The translations under genes and the position numbers were made by a program. This document shows positions 1 through 8,651 of a DNA stretch of 46,010 nt, one piece after another. This DNA is from Bryobacterales bacterium (lineage in GTDB: Bacteria > Acidobacteriota > Terriglobia > Bryobacterales > Bryobacteraceae): NCBI GenBank assembly GCA_003167495.1, contig PMSX01000342.1, positions 1 through 46,010 of the forward strand, in the 5' to 3' direction. The notes under the pieces were generated by a model that was not told the DNA's origin, ran no database searches, and saw only the letters and a program-made list of their open reading frames with translations. Within the stretch, counting starts at the first letter, position 1. The number at the start of each line of letters is the position of its first letter.

Positions 1-3
1 ACG

Positions 4-555
4 ATGGACGACCCCGAAGATGCAATAGAGCCGCAGCCGGCGGGACCGCCAGATACCGGCGAGAAAGGTGCTGGTAAGAGGCCGTGGGATGGAGGGCCTG
101 GCCGCAACCGGATGGGGCACTTGGCTACGATTCCGGTGACGGTTCGCTGGGAGAGCGCGCTACCGATTCGGCAGGCGCAGAAGGATTTGGCTGCACCGGC
201 TCAATCGTATGTCATCAGCTTGGCCGGTTTAGTGCCCCCCGGGCGATATCGAGCGGAGGGCAAGACGGAAACCAGCTCTACGAGCGACGGTTCCATTGAT
301 GCGCGCAACCCGGAAGAAGTGCTGGAAGCGTTCATGGCTTATTCGATGATTTCGCAAAAAAACGGCCGGGATTTAGGACCCGAAAATGTGAAGTTGGACC
401 CGGTGAGCGGGGTGATCCGGATCTTTTTTTCGCGCAAAACGGTGATCGATCCGGAACAGAAGGAAGTGCTGTTTATCACGCATTTCGGGAAGTTGCACGT
501 GCGCGCAAAATTCCGGATTTCTAGCATGAAGTATCACGGCAATATTGAACTCTAA
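4..555 (+). CDS. Hypothetical protein, possibly 5'-partial
   Basis: I do not recognise this protein. The frame is open to the left edge, so the ATG at position 4 may be internal and the true start may lie outside the window. The first 35 or so residues are rich in Gly, Pro and Arg, as in a disordered linker. A compact-looking region follows (from about residue 40, PVTVRWESALP, to the end) with several short hydrophobic strands and no obvious catalytic motif or membrane segment. The stop codon lies one base before the likely ATG of the M61 peptidase, so the two are probably cotranscribed. It could be a secreted or periplasmic accessory of the peptidase, but that rests only on position. Confidence 0.6.
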   Translation: MDDPEDAIEPQPAGPPDTGEKGAGKRPWDGGPGRNRMGHLATIPVTVRWESALPIRQAQKDLAAPAQSYVISLAGLVPPGRYRAEGKTETSSTSDGSIDARNPEEVLEAFMAYSMISQKNGRDLGPENVKLDPVSGVIRIFFSRKTVIDPEQKEVLFITHFGKLHVRAKFRISSMKYHGNIEL

Positions 556-556
556 C

Positions 557-2422
557 ATGAAGAAAATGTGGTGGTTAGCCCTTGCTGGACCACTCTTTGG
601 CGGGCCAGCGGTGGACTACCGTCTCAGCTTTCCGAACGCGGTTCATCACGAGGCTGAAATCACGGCGACGTTTCGCGATGTTGCTCAACCTTCACTTGAA
701 GTTGTGATGAGCCGGTCTTCGCCGGGGCGTTACGCGCTGCACGAGTTCGCCAAGAACGTATACCAGTTTCGGGCCAGCGATAGCTCAGGCAGCGCGCTGC
801 GGGTGATGCGGCCGAATCCATACGGTTGGAGTATTGCGCGTGATCATGTTGGACAAAATCTGGCTGGAGAAAATCTGGGAACGGTGATTGTTCACTACAC
901 GCTTTTTGGAGACCGCGCGGATGGCACATACGACGGGATTGATGAAACGCACGCGCATCTGAATTTGCCGGCAACGCTGGTTTGGGCGCACGGTTTCGAA
1001 AACGCGCCGGCTACTTTAAGGTTTGAGATTCCCCCCGGTTCGGGCTGGCGGATTGCAACGCAGTTGAAGCCGGAGGGCAACGATCTATGGTCTGCGCCTG
1101 ATCTGGAAGGGCTGATGGATAGTCCCGTTGAACTCAGTGCGCACGTGGTGGCCGAATGGCAGGTGGAGAACCAGAAGTTTCGCATGGCCATTCATCAGCA
1201 GGGTTCCGAGGAGATCGTAAAGTTGTGCGCGAAAAGAGCGCAAGCCGTGGTGCTTCAAGCGGAAGGAGTGTTCGGCTCATTCCCGAAATTCGACAACGAG
1301 ACTTATACGTTTCTGATGGATTATCTGCCGTACGCATTCGGAGACGGTATGGAGCACCGGAATTCAACTTCCATCAGCGGGCCCTTGGATCTGAGGGATT
1401 CAGAGGATGAGGCGCTCGACACGATATCGCACGAATTTTTCCATGCCTGGAACGTGCGGCGTATTCGTCCGCGGTCGCTCGAGCCATTCGATTTCGAACG
1501 GGTGAACATGTGCGGCGAATTGTGGTTTGCCGAAGGGTTTACCAGCTACTACGGCCCGCTGCTGATGGAACGCGCTGGTTTGATTACGCTCGATGAATTT
1601 GCGCGGACCCTGAGCGGATTTGTAAACCGCGTGTTGAACGCGCCGGGCCATGAAATGTTCTCAGTTGTTGAGATGAGCGAACAAGCGGCGTTTGTAGATG
1701 CGGCGCGATCAATTGATGCTACGAATTTTCGCAACACCTTCATTTCGTATTACACCTATGGCGCAGCGCTGGCGTTTGGGTTGGATTTGAGCATACGGCA
1801 GCGCTTCCCGGGCAAATCTCTTGATGATTGGATGCGAGTCATGTGGCGGCTTCACCCCGACATTAATGAGCCGTACACGCTTGAGGATTTAGAAACGGCT
1901 TTGGCGGAAGCGACCGGCAGTAAAGAGTTTGCGGCGACTTTTTTCAAGCGCCACATCAATGGCCGCGAGCCGTTGGATTACGCACAACTGGTAACGGCGG
2001 CGGGGCTCAAATTACGCAAAGCGCACGCGGGCAAGCCGTGGATTGGCGCTGCCGGGGTTGAAACGGGTGTTGAAGGAGTGAAACTGGCAGACGCGGCGCT
2101 ACGCGGTTCACCGCTTTACGCAGCGGGTCTTGATGTAGGGGATGAGATTACTCACTGCGACGGTAAAGTATTAAAGAAGACGGAGGATTTTCATGCGTGC
2201 CTCGCCAAGCGTTTTCCCGGCGAGCAGATTGCGCTGGAATATGTTTCTCGGAGTGGGGCCAAAAAAGTCACCGTTCCCGTGTTGGAAGATCCGGACGTCG
2301 AGATAGTGACTTTTGAAAACGTTGGATTTGAGGTAGCGGAGTCTGTAAAATTCTTTCGCAGGGAGTGGTTGGGTTCGAAAGCGATGCATGGTTCGCAAGA
2401 CGACCCGGTTGTGAACTGGTAA
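557..2422 (+). CDS. M61 family metallopeptidase with C-terminal PDZ domain
   Basis: This is a glycyl-aminopeptidase-like zinc peptidase. From the chosen ATG it has 621 residues: a short hydrophobic leader (MKKMWWLALAGPLFGGPA, likely exported), an N-terminal beta-rich domain, then the zinc site HEFFH at about residues 292-296 followed by WNVRRIRP and ELWFAEGFTSYY, which supplies the third ligand Glu. This arrangement is diagnostic of M61. A PDZ-like segment (about 495-580, GSPLYAAGLDVGDEI) follows, as is usual in the family. An upstream in-frame TTG at 545 overlaps the preceding gene and would spoil the leader, so ATG 557 is preferred. No strong ribosome binding site is visible. The substrate is unknown; family members cleave small N-terminal residues such as Gly or Ala. 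Confidence 0.92.
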   Translation: MKKMWWLALAGPLFGGPAVDYRLSFPNAVHHEAEITATFRDVAQPSLEVVMSRSSPGRYALHEFAKNVYQFRASDSSGSALRVMRPNPYGWSIARDHVGQNLAGENLGTVIVHYTLFGDRADGTYDGIDETHAHLNLPATLVWAHGFENAPATLRFEIPPGSGWRIATQLKPEGNDLWSAPDLEGLMDSPVELSAHVVAEWQVENQKFRMAIHQQGSEEIVKLCAKRAQAVVLQAEGVFGSFPKFDNETYTFLMDYLPYAFGDGMEHRNSTSISGPLDLRDSEDEALDTISHEFFHAWNVRRIRPRSLEPFDFERVNMCGELWFAEGFTSYYGPLLMERAGLITLDEFARTLSGFVNRVLNAPGHEMFSVVEMSEQAAFVDAARSIDATNFRNTFISYYTYGAALAFGLDLSIRQRFPGKSLDDWMRVMWRLHPDINEPYTLEDLETALAEATGSKEFAATFFKRHINGREPLDYAQLVTAAGLKLRKAHAGKPWIGAAGVETGVEGVKLADAALRGSPLYAAGLDVGDEITHCDGKVLKKTEDFHACLAKRFPGEQIALEYVSRSGAKKVTVPVLEDPDVEIVTFENVGFEVAESVKFFRREWLGSKAMHGSQDDPVVNW

Positions 2423-2466
2423 TATTAACGTAGAATTAATACAGTATCGGAAGATTCTCGGAATCC

Positions 2467-2862
2467 ATGTACAGTCTGACTTGTAGTGAGTGCGGCGGTG
2501 GTCTCCGTCGTTCCAAGCGCCGCTTCGTTGACCGGCTGCGTTATCTGGAGGCTTATCGTTGTCAAGGGTGTGGCTCCCGATACTATGTTACGTTCACTTC
2601 GCGCTGGCGTTTGGCGCGCTTTGCGAAGTGTCCGAAATGCCGTTATCAGGACATAACCGCGATGAAGCGCGTGGACAAGATTGATGGCATGCGCGGCGGA
2701 TTTTTCAACTTTTTTCATAAGATCATGGGCGGCCAGTTGTACCACTGCTGGTTCTGCCGCTTGCAGTTTTACGATTTGCGTCCGCGCAAGGCGAACGTCC
2801 AGTGGAGCGACGAATGGTTGAAGGGCGGCAACACTACCAAAGAAGTGTTTCCCGAGTTGTGA
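2467..2862 (+). CDS. Zinc-ribbon-like hypothetical protein
   Basis: A 131-residue protein with four CxxC knuckles: CSEC near residue 6, CQGC near 33, CPKC near 57 and CWFC near 96. They could form two zinc ribbons. The rest is basic (many Arg/Lys) and has no signal peptide or membrane helix, so a cytoplasmic nucleic-acid- or protein-binding role is possible. I cannot name a family. It follows the M61 gene by 44 bp on the same strand. A weak terminator-like hairpin overlaps its end. Confidence 0.75.
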   Translation: MYSLTCSECGGGLRRSKRRFVDRLRYLEAYRCQGCGSRYYVTFTSRWRLARFAKCPKCRYQDITAMKRVDKIDGMRGGFFNFFHKIMGGQLYHCWFCRLQFYDLRPRKANVQWSDEWLKGGNTTKEVFPEL

Positions 2863-2876
2863 AAACACGGATTTTT
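2845..2876 (+). terminator. Weak rho-independent terminator candidate
   Basis: GTGTTT (2845-2850) pairs with AAACAC (2863-2868) around a 12-base loop, and GG then ATTTTTC follows. The stem is short and AT-rich and overlaps the end of the zinc-ribbon gene, so this is only a candidate for ending the M61/zinc-ribbon transcript. Confidence 0.35.
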
Positions 2877-2922
2877 CTCCCTGCTGATCGGATAGAATGC
2901 AAAGTGGTTAATCGAACCCACT

Positions 2923-3720
2923 ATGCAAAGACGACGTTTCCTTTCTTCTTCTATTGCGGCATCCTCAGCATGGGCCGCTGCGGGCGGCGAGTTGCTCAAG
3001 GCGCAGTCGAATCCGGCGCGTGAATATTACGAACTGCGGTGCTACAAAATGCAGTCGGGCGAACAACCGAGAGCGGCCGACAAATATTTCGCCGAAGCGC
3101 TGATACCGGCCCTGAACCGGCAAGGCCTGAATACGATCGGCGCGTTTGATTTGTATCTTGGGCCGGAGACGCCAAGCGTTTATTTGCTCATTCCCGCGGC
3201 CTCTTTAGAGACACTGGTTCACAGCGAAATACTGCTCGCGCGCGATGACGAGTACCTGAAAGCCGCTGAACCGTTCGATGCCGCTCCCGCCAAGCAGCCG
3301 GCTTTTGCGCGCGTCGAAAGCTCGCTACTGATCGCATTTGAAGGCTATCGCAAATTGACGGTGCCGCCCGCGACGGCCAAGAAGGAGCCGCGCGTCTTTC
3401 AAATGCGCACGTATGAAAGCCCCAGCCAGCGCGACCACCGGCGCAAAGTGCAAATGTTCAATAGCGGCGAATTCGATATTTTCGAAAAGGCCGGATTCTG
3501 GAACGTTTTCTTTGGCGATACGCTCATCGGCTCGCGCCAGCCCAACCTGACCTATATGCTGAGCTTTCCCGATCTAGCCGAACTCGACGCGAAATGGAAA
3601 GCATTCGGCAGCAATCCGGATTGGAAGAAGCTGACCGACGATCCAAAGTTTGCGTTCGAATCGATTGTTTCGAACATCACGAATTATATTTTGCATCCCA
3701 AGAGTTATTCGCAGATTTGA
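2923..3720 (+). CDS. NIPSNAP family protein, Tat-exported
   Basis: A 265-residue protein. The N-terminus MQRRRFLSSSIAASSAWAAAGG has the consecutive arginines and hydrophobic stretch of a Tat signal. Two related ferredoxin-like alpha/beta halves follow: residues about 35-135, opening with YYELRCYKM, and about 155-260, opening with VFQMRTYESPSQRDHRRKVQMFN. This duplicated pattern is typical of secreted NIPSNAP proteins in Acidobacteria and Planctomycetes. The biochemical role of bacterial NIPSNAPs is unknown. It ends 16 bp before the alpha/beta hydrolase gene on the same strand, suggesting cotranscription. Confidence 0.88.
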   Translation: MQRRRFLSSSIAASSAWAAAGGELLKAQSNPAREYYELRCYKMQSGEQPRAADKYFAEALIPALNRQGLNTIGAFDLYLGPETPSVYLLIPAASLETLVHSEILLARDDEYLKAAEPFDAAPAKQPAFARVESSLLIAFEGYRKLTVPPATAKKEPRVFQMRTYESPSQRDHRRKVQMFNSGEFDIFEKAGFWNVFFGDTLIGSRQPNLTYMLSFPDLAELDAKWKAFGSNPDWKKLTDDPKFAFESIVSNITNYILHPKSYSQI

Positions 3721-3736
3721 ACAACGCTGATAGGCT

Positions 3737-4600
3737 GTGTTTGTGCGATACGCTTTGGGTGCTTTTCTATTGATCTCTTTTGCCATGGCCGCCGACCTGC
3801 AGACGATCGCGCTTCAACCCGCGGGAACGTCTGCTTTTCATCCCGGACCGGAGCACGATGCGACGACGGACAAGGACAATCAGCCCGCCGGCAAGCGCGT
3901 GACCCGGCTGGCGAACGTTAGCGACCCAACGTTGACGTTTTACCCTGCGCCGTCTGCCAACAACTCCGGTGCGGCAGTGATAGTTTTTCCGGGCGGCGGC
4001 TACCAGATTCTGGCGTTTGATTTGGAAGGAAGCGAAATCTGCCAGTGGCTGAATTCCATTGGCGTGAATGCGGCACTGGTAAAGTATCGCGTGCCTGCAG
4101 CGCCTAACGTTGCGCGTTACGAAGCGCCACTCGTGGATGCGAAGCGTGCGCTCGCCGTGGTGCGCTCACATGCGGACGAATGGCATGTCAACCCGCATCG
4201 TATAGGCGTCATCGGCTTTTCGGCTGGAGGACACCTTGCCGCATTGCTCAGCAATACGGATACGCGCCCAGATTTTGCATTGTTGGTCTATCCGGCTTAT
4301 CTCACGTCTGAAACAGACCGCACAGTGCTCGCGCCCGAGTTCAACGTCTCTGCGCAAACCCCACCCACCTTTATCGTGCAGACGGAAGACGACACAGTAC
4401 ACGTGGAGAACAGCCTGGTGTACTTTTCGGCGCTCAAAAAGAACAAAGTGCCGGCGGAGATGCACATCTTCGCGACAGGCGGCCACGGGTATGGCTTGCG
4501 CAAAACGTCCGAGGCGGTGACCGAGTGGCCGCGGTTGGCGGAAAGTTGGCTGCGGACTCGCGGTCTGCTTAGTTCGGCTGCGGCTTCGGTTCCCCATTGA
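3737..4600 (+). CDS. Secreted alpha/beta hydrolase (esterase/BD-FAE-like)
   Basis: A 287-residue hydrolase with a signal peptide (about residues 1-18, ending FAMAADL). The oxyanion motif VFPGGGYQ lies near residue 84 and the nucleophile elbow GFSAGGHLAALLS near 160. A C-terminal TEDDTVHVENS and GGHGYG supply the probable acid and His. This layout matches esterases annotated as acetylxylan esterase or BD-FAE-like. The start is GTG at 3737; GTG 3743 is an equally possible start two codons later. Its 3' end overlaps the convergent VWFA gene by 32 bp. Natural substrate unknown; a carbohydrate acyl ester would fit the glycosidases elsewhere in the window. Confidence 0.9.
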   Translation: MFVRYALGAFLLISFAMAADLQTIALQPAGTSAFHPGPEHDATTDKDNQPAGKRVTRLANVSDPTLTFYPAPSANNSGAAVIVFPGGGYQILAFDLEGSEICQWLNSIGVNAALVKYRVPAAPNVARYEAPLVDAKRALAVVRSHADEWHVNPHRIGVIGFSAGGHLAALLSNTDTRPDFALLVYPAYLTSETDRTVLAPEFNVSAQTPPTFIVQTEDDTVHVENSLVYFSALKKNKVPAEMHIFATGGHGYGLRKTSEAVTEWPRLAESWLRTRGLLSSAAASVPH

Positions 4601-5639
4601 TGGCGGCCCCGATCCAATAGCCGGGACGGGCCCGGATGACCGCGTCGGGGTGGTTTTTCACTCGCACCTCGATTTCGTGATAGACAGGAGACTGATCTTC
4701 GGGCGCAGGGAAACTGATTTGGTACTGACTGTGGAGTTCGACGCTCAGCTCGCCCAGGTCATCCTGGAGCGTTTTTTCTTTCGCGAAGTTGAGTTCGCGG
4801 CCGCCGGTGTATTCCGCGAGCGAGCGACCGATGTTTTGTTTGAGGCTGCGACCGATTTCTTCAAACGCGGGTGCGGCGTCTATGACGGCGACGGACTGCT
4901 CAGGCGGAAGTTCCGGACTCCTTTTGGGCAGCGGCGGCTGAATGGGTTTGGCCGGCGGTGGGGGCATTTCGGAACCCTTGACAGTAAAGGCCGTGAGAAA
5001 CGGGGAATAGCTGGCCGTATAAATGATGACGTTCTCCTTTTCGGCGTGGGTGAGCACTTCCATGGGCTGGACGTGGCTACCGCGATCATGACCTTCGCAA
5101 AGCAATAAGATCACGCGGCGATGATTTTGCGGGCGGTGCGCAAGGAGGACAACGCCGGCGCTCAAACCATCGAGGACGTGGCCTGCGCGTTCGGTACTCG
5201 CATGAAGTCTCTCGAATGCCTCCTGGAGCGGGTCCCATTGTGTAGTGAAATCGAGGAGCGAGTTTACTTGGCTATCAGCAGTGATGACGGCGATTTCGCC
5301 ATTTTCACCGGTGATGTCGGAAAGAGAACTGGCCATGCGCCGGATTTTTACGAGTGCCGCCTCCGAGAGGAAGCTGGTTTCGATGACAACCACGAGGGAG
5401 ATGCGGGATTCGTATGTTCCCCAGGGTTCGACCGTTATTTTGCGTTCTTTGCCGCTATCGAGAAGGACGAAATCGCTTTGCTGCAGGTTATAGATGCGAC
5501 CGCCATTTTTGTCAGCGACGGTGACGGGCACGATGACCAGGCGGGACTGGGTGGTGAATGTTGGACTCTCCTGCGGAAGGACGGGAAGAACCGTATTGAG
5601 GAGTAGAACAATAAACATCCACCCCCGAAGACATTGCAT
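4569..5639 (-). CDS. VWFA domain-containing protein (paralogue 2)
   Basis: A 356-residue exported protein with a hydrophobic leader (about residues 5-22). It belongs to the acidobacterial VWFA type: an N-terminal strand region (RLVIVPVTVADKNGGRIYNLQQSDFVLLDSG), then a von Willebrand A fold beginning ISLVVVIETSFLS, then a Pro-rich insertion near residues 225-245 (PPPPAKPIQPPLPKRSPE), and a C-terminal beta segment ending RARPGYW. The metal-site sequence DxSxS expected in a VWA domain reads ETSFL here, so the first Asp is replaced. It lies 16 bp downstream of a close paralogue on the same strand, probably as a two-gene operon. Likely a surface or periplasmic protein-binding module; partner unknown. 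Confidence 0.87.
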   Translation of the reverse strand: MQCLRGWMFIVLLLNTVLPVLPQESPTFTTQSRLVIVPVTVADKNGGRIYNLQQSDFVLLDSGKERKITVEPWGTYESRISLVVVIETSFLSEAALVKIRRMASSLSDITGENGEIAVITADSQVNSLLDFTTQWDPLQEAFERLHASTERAGHVLDGLSAGVVLLAHRPQNHRRVILLLCEGHDRGSHVQPMEVLTHAEKENVIIYTASYSPFLTAFTVKGSEMPPPPAKPIQPPLPKRSPELPPEQSVAVIDAAPAFEEIGRSLKQNIGRSLAEYTGGRELNFAKEKTLQDDLGELSVELHSQYQISFPAPEDQSPVYHEIEVRVKNHPDAVIRARPGYWIGAAINGEPKPQPN

Positions 5640-5655
5640 GAGATCAGCGTAGCAT

Positions 5656-6651
5656 TCAGCGGATGGCGGGAGATGCGCTCCAGTAGCCGGGTCTGGCTCT
5701 GATTAGCGCGTCTGGATTGCCTTTCACTTTGACGGTGATTTCGTGATAAACGGGAGTCTGTTCGGTTGATGGTACGAAGCTGAGTTGATACTGGCTGTGG
5801 ACTTCTTTGCCGATTTCGGCGAGGTCTTCTTCGAGGTGGTGAAGTGTGTTGAAACCGAGTTGGCGGCCTCCGGTATATTCAGCGAGTGCCTTTCCCATAT
5901 TCTGTTTGGTTGCCCGAGCAATTTCGATAAACACCTGAAACAGATCGCCTCCGCCGATTGGGCCCGCCTGGTAGTCCGCACCTTTAGTCGTGAACGGAGT
6001 CACATAGGCCGAATAGGTTGCTGTATAGATGGTTACGCTTTGCTGCTGGGCGTGCGTAAGAACATCACTCGCCTTTGCCTTGCTCCCGCGATCGCGTGCT
6101 TCACTCAGTACCAGGATGAGACGTCGTTGGCCCTGCGGCTTCTGGGAGAGCATAGCAATCGCGGCCTCGACTCCATCTAATACACGGCCAGCGCAGGCGT
6201 CGCGGGCTTTCAGCTTTTCGAAGGTTTCTTGAATGGACTCCCAACGAGTGGTGAAGTCGAGTGGTGTCTGTACATCATCATCCGCAGTGACGACCGCTAC
6301 TTCGCCACCTTCGCCGGTGATGCTATCAAGCATTCCCGCGATTTTCTTGACCTTTAGAATGGCAGAGTGTGAAAGTGAGGAAGTTTGGATCACGATGACG
6401 AGCGAAACATGAGACTGATAAGTTCCCCAGGGCTCAACGGTCGCTTTGCGTTCTTGGCCGTTGTCGAGCAATTGGAAATCACCGTCCTGCAAACCCCAAA
6501 TGCGCTCGCCCGTTTTAGTCGAGACGGTGACCGGGACTAGGACGAGCGGAGCTTGCGTCTTGAACGTCGGCTCCTGCGTCAGGCCACACGCGCCGCAGCA
6601 CAGCAGCGCGAACGTGAATTTGGTCCAACCCCTTACTGGCTTCATTTGCAA
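5656..6651 (-). CDS. VWFA domain-containing protein (paralogue 1)
   Basis: A 331-residue paralogue of the downstream gene. The two share the order and many residues, such as VPVTV...GxRIxxLQ...DFxLLDxGxERKxTVEPWGTY and xxYHEIxVxVKxxPDAxIRARPGYW. It has an N-terminal signal segment (about 8-24, with a Cys-rich CCGACG that might suggest a lipobox, not certain). The VWA metal site reads QTSSL in place of DxSxS. It is the promoter-proximal gene of the pair. It starts 73 bp from the divergent M50 protease. The tandem pair probably arose by gene duplication. Function unknown beyond likely extracytoplasmic protein-protein interaction. Confidence 0.87.
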   Translation of the reverse strand: MQMKPVRGWTKFTFALLCCGACGLTQEPTFKTQAPLVLVPVTVSTKTGERIWGLQDGDFQLLDNGQERKATVEPWGTYQSHVSLVIVIQTSSLSHSAILKVKKIAGMLDSITGEGGEVAVVTADDDVQTPLDFTTRWESIQETFEKLKARDACAGRVLDGVEAAIAMLSQKPQGQRRLILVLSEARDRGSKAKASDVLTHAQQQSVTIYTATYSAYVTPFTTKGADYQAGPIGGGDLFQVFIEIARATKQNMGKALAEYTGGRQLGFNTLHHLEEDLAEIGKEVHSQYQLSFVPSTEQTPVYHEITVKVKGNPDALIRARPGYWSASPAIR

Positions 6652-6724
6652 ACACTGACGCCCGCGCAGCGTGCCCGGTTGCCGTCAATCGATGCGCTAA
6701 GCTGTGGATGCACCTACGTCTATC

Positions 6725-7417
6725 ATGAATCCCGATTTTCTAGCGCTGGGCCTTCTTTGGTATGTTGTTTTCCTTCTGTCTACAACCTGCCATGAGGCGG
6801 CGCATGCGGTGGTAGCCAAGTGGGGCGGCGATTTGACTGCCTTTCGCGGCGGTCAAGTGACGTTGAATCCGATTCCTCACATTCGACGCGAACCTTTTGG
6901 AATGGTGATTTTTCCGCTGATCACGTATGCGGTGGGCGGTTGGATGATGGGTTGGGCGAGTGCGCCCTACGACCCCAATTGGTGCCGGCAGTATCCAAAA
7001 CGCGCCGCGAAAATGGCTTTGGCCGGACCGGCCGCGAATTTTGCTTTGGCGATCTTCGCGGGGGTGGCGATTCAAATCGGTTTGCACATACATTTTCTGG
7101 TGGCGCCCGATGCGGTCGGCTTCGCTAGTGTTGTGGATGGCGCGATGCCGGGCGCTGCCGAAGGCGTAGCTAAATTTCTGAGTTTGCTGTTCTCGCTCAA
7201 TATTTTGTTGGGTACGTTCAACCTTATTCCGCTTCCTCCGTTGGATGGGTTCAACGCGATACCTTTGTTTCTTTCAGAGAAGGGTGGACGGCGGTATTTG
7301 GGCTGGGCAGATTCTGTTCGCGCTTATAGCTTGATAGGCCTGATATTGAGCTGGCAGATATTCGGAAAATTGTTCCAACCAATTTTCGATTTGGCTCTGC
7401 AAACCATCTATCGCTAA
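6725..7417 (+). CDS. Site-2-protease-like membrane metallopeptidase (M50)
   Basis: A 230-residue integral membrane protease. The zinc motif HEAAH is at about residues 23-27 inside the first membrane helix, and the second signature NLIPLPPLDG at about 166-175 supplies the Asp ligand. Four or five hydrophobic segments are visible. It lacks a PDZ domain, like the short M50 rhomboid-sized group. Such proteases cut transmembrane substrates, but no anti-sigma factor or other substrate is adjacent. A GTG at 6704 would add seven residues; ATG 6725 (MNPDFLALG) starts directly before the first helix and is preferred. It diverges from the VWFA pair. Confidence 0.88.
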   Translation: MNPDFLALGLLWYVVFLLSTTCHEAAHAVVAKWGGDLTAFRGGQVTLNPIPHIRREPFGMVIFPLITYAVGGWMMGWASAPYDPNWCRQYPKRAAKMALAGPAANFALAIFAGVAIQIGLHIHFLVAPDAVGFASVVDGAMPGAAEGVAKFLSLLFSLNILLGTFNLIPLPPLDGFNAIPLFLSEKGGRRYLGWADSVRAYSLIGLILSWQIFGKLFQPIFDLALQTIYR

Positions 7418-7475
7418 CGTGCGTGCGTTCGATAAGAGAGCTTGGAGGGCGTCGCGCGCTCCACCGGCATAACTC

Positions 7476-8126
7476 ATGAACAATAACGGTTACGGAGCAA
7501 GTACACTGACACTGCGTAGTCCATCTCGCAGTGCAAGCAAGAAGCCCCCCACGCAGGTTGAGTTAGAAAAGGCTCGAGCCGAGACAGCGCGTGTGCGGGC
7601 CGAAGCCGCGGCGGCACTAGAAAAGGTAGAACAGTTGCGAGCCGGAATGGTGAAGGCAGGCCGCGACAACAAACTTCGGCTGCGCACCACGGCCGTGATC
7701 ATGATGACGGCGGCGCTACTGAAACTGGGTTGGGAAGCGGCGCACGCTGAGGCGCCCGTTCCCGCTGCTGGAATCGCTCAGCCTTTGACGCCGGCTGCTG
7801 CCGCGATACCCGTGGCTTCCATCGACCGGGGTAAGGCCGGTTCTATCGATAGCAGCGAGGGTGCGGTGGCAATGGAACGTCTGCGCGATGCGTTCCATTC
7901 GTTTCCAGACCAAGACCAAACAATTCTTGTACGCGAAATCAATACAAAATATGCTGGCACCGAAATGACATGTCCGCTTGTTTGGAACGATGGCGTGCCT
8001 GCTTTGTATGTGGGTGATCGGAAGGGAGGAGCGCCGCCTCCGCTGATGGCGGCCGCGCTTAACCGATGTGCCAATGCAGTGGAAAAGCTGCGAGCTGATA
8101 AAGATGCCGCCCTTGCCCTGCGGTAA
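7476..8126 (+). CDS. Hypothetical membrane-anchored coiled-coil protein
   Basis: A 216-residue protein I cannot assign. Residues about 25-65 form a charged Ala/Glu/Arg-rich probable coiled coil (QVELEKARAETARVRAEAAA). A moderately hydrophobic stretch follows (about 70-90, TTAVIMMTAALLKLGWEAAHA) that could be a membrane anchor or internal signal. The C-terminal domain (about 125-210) contains two Cys (MTCPLVW, LNRCANA) and could be extracytoplasmic. It lies 58 bp after the M50 gene on the same strand; a link between the two is only positional. Confidence 0.7.
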   Translation: MNNNGYGASTLTLRSPSRSASKKPPTQVELEKARAETARVRAEAAAALEKVEQLRAGMVKAGRDNKLRLRTTAVIMMTAALLKLGWEAAHAEAPVPAAGIAQPLTPAAAAIPVASIDRGKAGSIDSSEGAVAMERLRDAFHSFPDQDQTILVREINTKYAGTEMTCPLVWNDGVPALYVGDRKGGAPPPLMAAALNRCANAVEKLRADKDAALALR

Positions 8127-8334
8127 TTGACTGTTATGAGGCTGGGCGTTGTGTATTAGTCGTTTGCCCGGGAGGCCGGTTGTCGGACGATATTTTATTT
8201 GGCGATCACCAGTAACCACGCCGGTGGTCTTCGGGATACGGGAGAGGCATCAGTTGATCGGATGTGCAGCACGGCCAGGGAAGTCGAGATTATGACCCTT
8301 GACGGCACAGAGCGCGACAGGCAAGAATGAATAG

Positions 8335-8643
8335 ATGAAGCGCGAACAGGCCATAGCGAGATTGCGCGACTATGAACCGGAGCTTAAAGCTGTCGGGGTG
8401 GTCAGCGCATCTCTGTTCGGATCGGTCGCGCGTGATGAGGCGGGGATCGATTCCGATGTCGATGTGGTCGTGAAGCTGTCAGAGAGTTTTTCTACGCGCG
8501 GGCTCGATTATTTCTGGCAACTGGAGCGACTTGAAAAGCGCCTGTCCGGGCTGCTCGGCTGTAAAGTCGATGTGGTGTCGGAGCCGGTACGCAAGGAACG
8601 TTTTCAAGACGAAATTGACCGGGACCGCGCGCTTGCGTTCTAG
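8335..8643 (+). CDS. MNT-type nucleotidyltransferase (antitoxin-like)
   Basis: A 102-residue minimal nucleotidyltransferase. The signature GSVARDEAGIDSDVDVVV at about residues 29-46 carries the GS and DxD residues that bind nucleotide and metal, so the active site appears intact. In MNT/HEPN toxin-antitoxin pairs this subunit neutralises the HEPN RNase by AMPylation. The HEPN partner is encoded immediately downstream but looks damaged. The module reads more like proteobacterial MNT/HEPN pairs than its neighbours, so recent acquisition is possible. The preceding 208 bp carries no recognisable gene. Confidence 0.87.
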   Translation: MKREQAIARLRDYEPELKAVGVVSASLFGSVARDEAGIDSDVDVVVKLSESFSTRGLDYFWQLERLEKRLSGLLGCKVDVVSEPVRKERFQDEIDRDRALAF

Positions 8644-8651
8644 TAAAAGCG

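Noticed and set aside
4650..5606. Plus-strand frames opposite the VWFA gene
   Set aside because: The minus strand shows a signal peptide, conserved VWFA motifs and a paralogue; these frames have none.
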